This document shows, piece after piece, positions 50,938 through 56,976 of a stretch of DNA of 56,976 nucleotides (position 1 is its first letter; each line of letters opens with the position of its first letter). The DNA comes from Gammaproteobacteria bacterium (GTDB taxonomy: Bacteria; Pseudomonadota; Gammaproteobacteria; Ga0077536): the NCBI GenBank assembly GCA_024235015.1, contig JACKNG010000010.1, forward strand, positions 1 to 56,976. The letters run 5' to 3'. The translations under genes were made by a program, and so were the position numbers. The notes beneath the pieces are model-generated. The model was not told the origin of the DNA. It made no database searches and saw only the letters and a list, made by a program, of their open reading frames with translations.

Positions 50938-51471
50938 CTATTCTCCAACGATGATCACTGCTTCCATCTCTGGATCGAGATCCGGTAAGAACTCACCGGT
51001 TTCCACACCTTCTGCAACAAACTGCTCGACATGAGCCCGAAACACCCGGTTCACCTTGATGATTTCATCTTCAATACCAGTAATAGAACCCAGTGCTTCA
51101 CCCATGATGACGTACAGAGCCCGGATTCTGCTTTCTTGACTCACAGCATCATGCAAATACTCAGTGATAAAACTGCGCAGTTGTTCTGTCGCGGACAAAC
51201 CGGGTCTTTGGTTGGCGTTCTCGTTTTCTTCAAACCGTCGCAGGATATGCGCCAGCACCGCCCGGAGCAGTTGCTCTTTTGAGCCAAACCGATTGCTGAT
51301 CAGAGTGCCGGTATACCCGGCTTCCGCACCAATCTGGATAAGGGTAGTTTTTTGGTAGCCGTGCTGGGAGAACAGCTTGATCGCCGCGGCGAGAATCCTG
51401 GTATCTGAATCAGCACGACGTTGCTTATGCGTACGCTTAACCTGAATGTCGCTTTTGGATGCTCGAGCCAT
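50938..51471 (-). CDS. TetR/AcrR-family regulator, 3'-truncated
   Basis: 177 aa from ATG 51471 (an in-frame ATG 51531 would add 20 residues but lies beyond the operator). The N-terminal helix-turn-helix is TTLIQIGAEAGYTGTLISNRFGSKEQLL. The ligand-binding domain runs on but stops at DPEMEAVIIVGE, where family members normally continue for tens of residues; the stop falls exactly at the composition breakpoint, so the C-terminus is probably lost. It is divergent from the dioxygenase gene with a TetR-style operator between them. Whether the truncated protein still functions is unknown. Confidence 0.8.
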   Translation of the reverse strand: MARASKSDIQVKRTHKQRRADSDTRILAAAIKLFSQHGYQKTTLIQIGAEAGYTGTLISNRFGSKEQLLRAVLAHILRRFEENENANQRPGLSATEQLRSFITEYLHDAVSQESRIRALYVIMGEALGSITGIEDEIIKVNRVFRAHVEQFVAEGVETGEFLPDLDPEMEAVIIVGE

Positions 51472-51495
51472 GGAGTGAATTATTTCCTCATAATA

Positions 51496-51511
51496 GTTGT
51501 TGGTCAACAAC
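51496..51511. promoter_or_regulatory. probable TetR operator
   Basis: Perfect palindrome GTTGTTG-GT-CAACAAC (7-bp arms, 2-bp centre) midway between the divergent tetR and dioxygenase genes. It overlaps the -35 and spacer of the plus-strand promoter, so binding would repress it. Confidence 0.8.
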
Positions 51512-51525
51512 AATTTATCTAATAT
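51497..51525 (+). promoter_or_regulatory. sigma-70-type promoter of the dioxygenase gene
   Basis: -35 TTGTTG (51497-51502), 17 bp spacer, -10 TAATAT (51520-51525); transcription would begin near 51532, about 23 nt before the start codon. AGGGGG precedes ATG 51555 as the ribosome-binding site. Confidence 0.7.
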
Positions 51526-51554
51526 GACCATATTGAAAAACTTCAGGGGGCATC

Positions 51555-52418
51555 ATGATTTCAGTCACACCTAGCGGCGGCGCACTTGGCGCAAGAGTCA
51601 CCGGGATAGATCTAGCTGGAGAGATTTCGTCAGACGACATGCAAGCGATCCGGGCTGCCTGGATCGAGCACCATGTACTGGCTTTCCCAGACCAGAACCT
51701 CAGCGATGATCAACTCGAGGCCTTAACCCAGCGATTTGGCGTTTTTGGCGCCGAACCCTACTTCGAGCCCATCAAACCCGATGGCCATGTGGTTTCCCTG
51801 TGCCGCAGGGCTGACGAACAAGCACCTGTATTTGCAGAAGCCTGGCATTCGGATTGGAGCTTTCAGGAGAATCCACCCATTGGTACGTGTTTGTTTAGCC
51901 TGACCATTCCACCGGTTGGCGGAGACACCAGTTTTCTCAATCAAGAAAAAGCCCTCGCCGAAATGCCTGCTGAGTTGCGCGCCAAGATAGAAGGTAAGCA
52001 AGGTATCCATTCCGCAAGGGTTGCCTACGCGCCTGATGGCACCTACGGGGAACGGGAACACGGCTCCGACAGAGCCATGAAAATCAAGTATTCAGAAGAT
52101 GCCTATAATACCCAGGCGCACCCGTTGATTGTGACGCACCCGGAATCTGGCAGGGAAACGCTAAATGGCTGCTTCGGGTACATCATGGGCATCGAAGGTA
52201 TGGACGATGCAGAAGCCCACGAGATTTTATTGGAGCTATACCACTGGCAAAATCAGGAGCAGTTTATCTACCACCACAAGTGGGAAGAAAACATGTTCGT
52301 CATCTGGGACAACCGCAGCGTGTTACACAAAGCCAATGGTGGCTATGACGGCTACGATCGAGAGTTGCACCGGGTCACTATTTACAGCAACCCGGAGCTC
52401 TATCTCAAAGCAGGCTAA
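51555..52418 (+). CDS. TauD/TfdA-family Fe(II)/2-oxoglutarate dioxygenase
   Basis: 287 aa. Facial triad: H98 and D100 in AEAWHSDWSF and distal H272 in DRELHRVTIYS; the preceding WDNRSVLHKANGG is typical of the TauD/TfdA family, and VIHHHVLAFPDQ-like WIEHHVLAFPDQNLS fits the N-terminus. Substrate unknown. It is convergent with the molybdopterin oxidoreductase gene, their stop codons overlapping at 52415-52418. Base composition is clearly different from the C1 part of the window. Confidence 0.9.
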   Translation: MISVTPSGGALGARVTGIDLAGEISSDDMQAIRAAWIEHHVLAFPDQNLSDDQLEALTQRFGVFGAEPYFEPIKPDGHVVSLCRRADEQAPVFAEAWHSDWSFQENPPIGTCLFSLTIPPVGGDTSFLNQEKALAEMPAELRAKIEGKQGIHSARVAYAPDGTYGEREHGSDRAMKIKYSEDAYNTQAHPLIVTHPESGRETLNGCFGYIMGIEGMDDAEAHEILLELYHWQNQEQFIYHHKWEENMFVIWDNRSVLHKANGGYDGYDRELHRVTIYSNPELYLKAG

Positions 52419-54520
52419 CCCGCTTCTACTTCAACTGGAACACCGGTCATAAAGGCCTGATTGCTGAGCTTTTCATAGCTACCAGGCCCAGACGGAAGTA
52501 ACTCGTTAGCGTTGGTACCGGGATACTGCTTGGCAACGGTCATACCTGTGTCCTGGTGCCCCCAACCATGGGTCATGGCTACCGTTCCGGGCTTCAAGTC
52601 CTCATCTAGACTCACCACAGATTGAATATCGCCCCAGTCATTGTGAATGCGCACCACGGAACCATCCCCCAGATTTCGCGCTCTAGCATCATCAGGATGC
52701 ATAAAGAGTGGGTTGTTCTGTTGCTTGATGCGCTTGAGTGATTTCACATTGTGGAACCAGGAGTTCACCATGTAGTTGGTGCGTCGGGAAATCATCTTGA
52801 GCGGTTGTTCCTGGGTTTCCAGCTCCGCAAAAATTTCAGCACACTGCGTCATCGCTTCAGCGAACAGCGGCGGACAACAATTTACCCGGCGAGACTCTGT
52901 TTGAATCCAATCGTCAAAGAAACCACCCGGGCTATTTTGGTCTAACACTGCGGTCTGGTGGTCGAGTGTTTTCATGTGTTCGACGCTGGTTTCAGAATGC
53001 TTGAGCATGTGGTCCAAGCGCCCGAACAAATTGGTCTCATCGAGATTATCTATCACCGAATCAAAACCTTGTGCTTGCTCGATCTTACCGAGAATCCACC
53101 ATTCCGGCCGACGCTCTGCCTTTGGCGGCACAATGAAGTTGGTGTACTGGACGAAGGGCTGGTGTTGCATACCCAAACCGCACATATTGATATCTTCGCG
53201 CTCATACATATCTGTTGCTGGCAGCACATAATCAGCCAATTGCGCCGTGGCGTTGGGATAAATATCAATCACCAGCAAAAACTCGAGCTTCTCGAACGCC
53301 GCCTTCAAACGTTTGCTGTTACCCACTGAAATCAGCGGATTGCCGGAGATCACCACCATGGCTTTAATGGGGTCTTCCTCTGCCTCGATCATATCCGCCA
53401 TCAAGTTGCCAGGTAAGGAACCACGGATTTTGCGAATCTCACCGAACTGACTGTCAAAAAATGGCGAGCGATCATCTACTCGCCCTGCTTTGGCCGCCGG
53501 ATAAAAACCCTTGCCATAATAGTTACCACCGCGCTTATCGAAGTTGCCGGTGCAAAGACTCAACATAAACAACAACCAATATGCCAGGGTGCCTTGCCGG
53601 CCCATATTCACACCGGTGGACATATACACCGCAGCAGAAGGCGCTGCAGCAAACTCATCGGCAAGTGATCGGATTTCCTCTGCGCTCAGACCCACGACCT
53701 TAGCCACCTTGTCAGGCGAGTAATCCTTGATGAAGGCTTTTAACTCATCGACACGATCACCGTGTTCGCTGAGGTACTGCTCGTCAAATTGCTCAGTGGC
53801 ATGCAGGTGATGCAACAAAGCCGCCATCAAATAAACATCGGTATCAGGATTCACCTGCACAATCTCACCAATACCCTTAATCGTTTCGTTCACCCTTGGG
53901 TCAACGAACTTCAGTTTGGCACCACGCTTTTCAGCTTCCCGGAGAGCACCTACTGGATCAGCGATAGAGATAAAGCTCATATGGGAAATGCGAGGGTTCG
54001 CGCCAAACGCGAGCAAAAAGTCCGTATGTTCGATGTCCGGAATTGGGTGAATGGTGCTGCTACCAAAAATCGCTTCACTGCCAGCAAATTTATTGGTGCA
54101 ATCCTGGGTACCAGAACTAAAGTTGGAACGGATTTCATTCTTAACTAAAAACGATCCGATCGCTGGGCCCGCAAGAGAGTTAAACGCCAGTGGATTGCCC
54201 GTATAAGAGGCAATCGCTTTACTGCCATATTTGGCTTTGATGGCCTCAAGGCGCTCGGCAATTTGCGAGGCGGCATCGTCCCAACTGACCCTCTCAAAAC
54301 CGTCATTGGTTTTGCGCTGGGGATACATTAAACGGTCCGGATCCTTGTGAATATCTAGGGTTGCAAGCCCCTTATGGCAAGCAAAACCCCTGGTCACTGG
54401 ATGGTCGCGATCTGGTTTCAGCGAAACAATCTCATCGCCCTCAACTTCAGCGATGAGCGCACAAGACGGCTCACAGACCCGGCAAAACGTGTGGTGTTTA
54501 GACACAAAAACTTCCCTCAT
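52415..54520 (-). CDS. molybdopterin-dependent oxidoreductase (FdhA/NapA-like superfamily)
   Basis: 701 aa. N-terminal [4Fe-4S] site with C13, C16, C20 and C48 (FCRVCEPSCALIAEVEG then GFACHKG). A likely molybdenum-ligating Cys is C141 in SSGTQDCTNKFAG. The C-terminal molybdopterin-dinucleotide-binding domain includes NPLFMHPDDARARNLGDGSVV. No Tat signal is seen at the N-terminus (MREVFVSKHHTF), so it should be cytoplasmic. No electron-transfer partner gene lies in the window. The substrate is unknown; acyl-CoA dehydrogenases next door suggest a catabolic role. Confidence 0.88.
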   Translation of the reverse strand: MREVFVSKHHTFCRVCEPSCALIAEVEGDEIVSLKPDRDHPVTRGFACHKGLATLDIHKDPDRLMYPQRKTNDGFERVSWDDAASQIAERLEAIKAKYGSKAIASYTGNPLAFNSLAGPAIGSFLVKNEIRSNFSSGTQDCTNKFAGSEAIFGSSTIHPIPDIEHTDFLLAFGANPRISHMSFISIADPVGALREAEKRGAKLKFVDPRVNETIKGIGEIVQVNPDTDVYLMAALLHHLHATEQFDEQYLSEHGDRVDELKAFIKDYSPDKVAKVVGLSAEEIRSLADEFAAAPSAAVYMSTGVNMGRQGTLAYWLLFMLSLCTGNFDKRGGNYYGKGFYPAAKAGRVDDRSPFFDSQFGEIRKIRGSLPGNLMADMIEAEEDPIKAMVVISGNPLISVGNSKRLKAAFEKLEFLLVIDIYPNATAQLADYVLPATDMYEREDINMCGLGMQHQPFVQYTNFIVPPKAERRPEWWILGKIEQAQGFDSVIDNLDETNLFGRLDHMLKHSETSVEHMKTLDHQTAVLDQNSPGGFFDDWIQTESRRVNCCPPLFAEAMTQCAEIFAELETQEQPLKMISRRTNYMVNSWFHNVKSLKRIKQQNNPLFMHPDDARARNLGDGSVVRIHNDWGDIQSVVSLDEDLKPGTVAMTHGWGHQDTGMTVAKQYPGTNANELLPSGPGSYEKLSNQAFMTGVPVEVEAG

Positions 54521-54676
54521 TTTTGAACCTGCTGGGAATATATCACGAGCCAGCAGAAATCGAGGGTTTTTGGCGCTTTTTGGACATTCAGACCCTTTTT
54601 AAAGCCACGCAGATCATGTACAACAAGTGCTCCAATTTTTAACCCTTTTCATTAATTGCTTTACTAGGAGAGCAAC
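54521..54676. promoter_or_regulatory. divergent promoter region, molybdo-enzyme / acyl-CoA dehydrogenase
   Basis: 156 bp, AT-rich, between two divergent genes. Contains inverted arms CTGCTGG (54529-54535) and CCAGCAG (54550-54556), 14 bp apart, 9 bp upstream of the molybdo-enzyme ATG; could be an operator or an mRNA hairpin. No convincing -35/-10 pair is assigned. AGGAGA lies 7 bp before ATG 54677. Confidence 0.4.
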
Positions 54677-55918
54677 ATGTCTGAACAAGCCAAGGATACG
54701 CCAGAACAGGCGGAATTCCGCGCTCATTGCCAGAAATGGCTCGCGGAAAACCACCCAGGCCAACCCCCCGTTCACATTCCCCAGGGCGCTCTGGAACTGA
54801 GTGATCCAGCGGCCCTTGAGTGGCTACAAAAGTGGCAGAAAGCCGCTTACGATGCAGGCCTCGTGGGCGCCGATTACAGCGTTGAGTCTGGCGGTGGCGG
54901 TCGAGAAAACTGCCAGGCGATCGCCAACCAAGAAATGCAGCGAGCCAAGACACCTTTCTTCCCAAATATCATTGGCCTCGGTATGGCTGCTCCGACCGTG
55001 TACTTCCACGGTCGCGAAGAAGTGAAGCAAGAGTTGCTTCCTAAATTGCTCTCTGGTGAAGAAATCTGGTGCCAGGGTTTCAGTGAGCCCGGCGCTGGCT
55101 CGGACCTCGCCAACCAACAAACTTTTGCCCGCAAGGAAGGTGATTCCTGGGTGATCAACGGCCACAAGGTTTGGACTTCCCTCGCCCACTTCGCGAGTTG
55201 GATGATTCTGTTATGCCGTACCTCAAAAGACGACAAGTACAACGGTCTGTCTTACTTTGTTGTGCCCATCAAATCTGCGCTAGGCAAGGGCGTCACCGTC
55301 AAGCCACTGATTAAGATGACCGGTGAAACTGGTTTCAACGAAGTGATCTTTGAAGACCTTGTGGTGGAAGATAAGTATCGCCTCGACGATGTGGGTGCAG
55401 GTTGGAAAGTGGCGATGACCACACTGGCTCACGAACGTGGCGCGGGTCCGCTTGTGACACCATCCGCTGGTGGCCAGGTGAATGAAAAAGAAAAAGGCCC
55501 CAGCATTGGTAGCGCCTTAGCGCTGGTAGAGTTGGCCAAGAACTCCTATCGCAATGGCAAAACAGCAGCAGACGACGGCGCGATTCGCGATGCGATTATG
55601 CAGCTGATGATTCGTCAGGAAGGTTTCCGTCAAAATCAGCGACGCATTAACGTGCAATCGTTGAACGATCATCCCATGCGAATTCCGCTCCAGTACAAAC
55701 TGGTTGCTACCGAGATGAACCAGGACATTGCGCAGTTGGCATATGAAATTGAAGGTGCCGCAAGTAGCCTCTACGTCAATGATGATAATGCTGCAGCCGG
55801 TGGCCAATATCAGTTGGCCTACATGAACAGCTTTGGTGTCACCATTGCTGCAGGTGCCAATGAAGTTCAACGAAACATTTTGGGTGAGCGGGTTCTTGGC
55901 CTGCCAAAATCTAAGTAA
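54677..55918 (+). CDS. acyl-CoA dehydrogenase (first of a pair)
   Basis: 413 aa. FAD-dependent alpha,beta-dehydrogenation of an acyl-CoA. Substrate/flavin motif WCQGFSEPGAGSDLANQQT, then VINGHKVWTSLAHFASW, and C-terminal AGANEVQRNILGERVLGLPK. At the place where many family members have YEG with the catalytic Glu, this protein has IAAG, so the usual base appears missing or is contributed elsewhere, as described for members of paired (heteromeric) dehydrogenases. The second dehydrogenase gene starts 18 bp downstream. Confidence 0.92.
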   Translation: MSEQAKDTPEQAEFRAHCQKWLAENHPGQPPVHIPQGALELSDPAALEWLQKWQKAAYDAGLVGADYSVESGGGGRENCQAIANQEMQRAKTPFFPNIIGLGMAAPTVYFHGREEVKQELLPKLLSGEEIWCQGFSEPGAGSDLANQQTFARKEGDSWVINGHKVWTSLAHFASWMILLCRTSKDDKYNGLSYFVVPIKSALGKGVTVKPLIKMTGETGFNEVIFEDLVVEDKYRLDDVGAGWKVAMTTLAHERGAGPLVTPSAGGQVNEKEKGPSIGSALALVELAKNSYRNGKTAADDGAIRDAIMQLMIRQEGFRQNQRRINVQSLNDHPMRIPLQYKLVATEMNQDIAQLAYEIEGAASSLYVNDDNAAAGGQYQLAYMNSFGVTIAAGANEVQRNILGERVLGLPKSK

Positions 55919-55936
55919 CGAGGCCAGGAGAAACAC

Positions 55937-56976
55937 ATGACTCAATCAAACAATTTTGGCTTCGGCGAAGACGAAGCAATGCTAAGAGACAGTGCCCGCA
56001 AGTTCTTTGCAGACAATTGCGGCGCTGACAAGATCCACGCTCAAGTTGCGGGCGACTCTGATATCCATCGTCCCGTAGAGAGCATCTGGGACAAGGGTTT
56101 GTGGAAGCAAATTACTGAGCTCGGCTGGACGGCAGTGTGCGTCCCAGAAGCGGCTGGTGGCGTCGGCATGCCTGTAGTTGCCGCGGTGGCACTCGCGGAG
56201 GAAGCAGGTAAGGCAGCCTTCCCCTCGCCACTGATCACTACTTTTAACAGCACTTTCGCGGTACGCGAGTGTGAATCAGAAGCGGCAACAGCACTCTTAG
56301 GTGAAATCGCTGGCGGCACCTCTGCCACGCTGGCCATCACTAACCAAAAGGGTTCGTGGGAACCAGGCGACACTGATGTAACGGAATCCGGTGGCAAGCT
56401 GAGCGGCACCGCTTATTTCGTCCAGGATGCTCAAAAGGCTGACGTTCTGGTGGTATCTGCTAAGAGCGGTGATAACGTTTCGTTGTATCGAGTAGACCCA
56501 AGTTCGAATAGCGTGACCATTCACGCTGACGGCATCATTGACCTGACCCGTGATCAAGCACACATCGAGTTCAACGACGCAGAAGCGGTCTTGCTGGAGA
56601 CTGCAGGTGCCGAAGCACTCGCCAAAGCCATGCCAGCCATTCTCTGCATTACCGCGGCGGATATGGTGGGCAGTGGTGAGTGGTTGCTGCAAACCACTTC
56701 GGAATACGCCAAGACTCGCGTGCAGTTCGATCGCCCACTCGGTTTCTTCCAGGCTGTAAAGCACCCGCTGGTGAACGTCATGCTACAAATCGACGCGGCA
56801 AAGTCGTTAACTTATAACGCTGCGTGTGCCGTCGATGAAGAGCCTGCAGAGGCCCTGCGTCTCGCCAGAATGGCGAAGTCTGCTGCCAGCGACATGGCGG
56901 TGTTTTCCTCCAGTCGCTCTGTGCAGTTCCACGGTGGCATCGGCTTTACCTGGGAGTGCTTCGTACACTTGTTCTT
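55937..56976 (+). CDS. acyl-CoA dehydrogenase (second of a pair), 3' end outside window
   Basis: At least 346 aa; the frame is open to the last base. ATG 55937 has AGGAG 6 nt upstream. The N-terminal helical domain includes DEAMLRDSARKFFADNCG and LGWTAVCVPEAAGGVGMP; the C-terminal part has EYAKTRVQFDRPLGFFQAVK and SVQFHGGIGFTWECF, the usual acyl-CoA dehydrogenase end region. It probably forms a heteromeric enzyme with the preceding protein, by analogy with adjacent dehydrogenase pairs in sterol and other catabolic pathways; the substrate is not deducible. Confidence 0.92.
   Translation, partial: MTQSNNFGFGEDEAMLRDSARKFFADNCGADKIHAQVAGDSDIHRPVESIWDKGLWKQITELGWTAVCVPEAAGGVGMPVVAAVALAEEAGKAAFPSPLITTFNSTFAVRECESEAATALLGEIAGGTSATLAITNQKGSWEPGDTDVTESGGKLSGTAYFVQDAQKADVLVVSAKSGDNVSLYRVDPSSNSVTIHADGIIDLTRDQAHIEFNDAEAVLLETAGAEALAKAMPAILCITAADMVGSGEWLLQTTSEYAKTRVQFDRPLGFFQAVKHPLVNVMLQIDAAKSLTYNAACAVDEEPAEALRLARMAKSAASDMAVFSSSRSVQFHGGIGFTWECFVHLF

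Noticed and set aside
1..56976. CRISPR array or defence island
   Set aside because: No regularly spaced direct repeats and no cas, toxin-antitoxin or restriction genes seen; the only repeat-like structure is the tRNA hairpin block.

Overview
The window reads as chromosomal DNA of a GC-rich, Gram-negative, C1-oxidising gammaproteobacterium, ending in about 6 kb of visibly AT-richer DNA of different origin. The gammaproteobacterial assignment rests on gene order (lolCD-comEC-exbBD-lpxK-kdsB; infA/bpt/aat; ftsK-lolA-rarA-crcB-serS). The C1 assignment rests on a near-complete tetrahydromethanopterin (H4MPT)/methanofuran formaldehyde-oxidation block. No species can be named from sequence alone.

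Layout. (1) 1-1629: 3' part of a XoxJ/MxaJ-type periplasmic binding protein plus an overlapping secreted protein of unknown role; the lanthanide methanol dehydrogenase genes would be expected just upstream. (2) 1795-17322: the C1 supercluster. fhcBADC (minus strand) is divergent from beta-RFAP synthase, mtdB, an ATP-grasp protein, mch, a RimK-like ligase, a CitG-like protein and fae; then a HisA-like gene on the minus strand, and an MfnF-like, pabB and MfnE-like overlapping trio. Fae, MtdB, Mch and Fhc take formaldehyde to formate; the other genes most likely build the cofactors, with PabB supplying p-aminobenzoate to RFAP synthase. (3) 17381-24643: chemoreceptor, class Ia ribonucleotide reductase (nrdAB) with a tandem NrdR-box pair upstream, a metallophosphoesterase and tsaB. 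(4) 24777-39259: envelope and housekeeping genes (one lolC/E-type permease plus lolD, DUF2062, comEC, exbBD, lpxK, trm112-like, kdsB, a phosphatase, infA, the N-end-rule transferases bpt and aat, and others). (5) 39347-48326: ftsK, lolA, rarA, crcB, DUF190, serS, a small membrane protein, a Bax-inhibitor-1-like protein, mgtE.

(6) 48406-48707: two tRNA-Ser(UGA) copies. The second is intact. The first is identical for 72 nt and then broken inside the T-loop by an 84-85 nt block that folds into four consecutive perfect hairpins, two with GNRA loops. This is the most unusual structure in the window. (7) 48708-50937: a gene-poor stretch and an IS91/ISCR-type HUH transposase. (8) 50938-56976: AT-richer DNA that starts inside the 3' end of a tetR gene (apparently truncated at the junction), followed by a TauD/TfdA-type dioxygenase, a molybdopterin oxidoreductase and a pair of acyl-CoA dehydrogenases. 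It looks like a catabolic module controlled by that TetR, with a clear operator-in-promoter. The composition switch, truncated gene and adjacent rolling-circle transposase fit IS91-mediated acquisition, but an assembly chimera is an equally live explanation.
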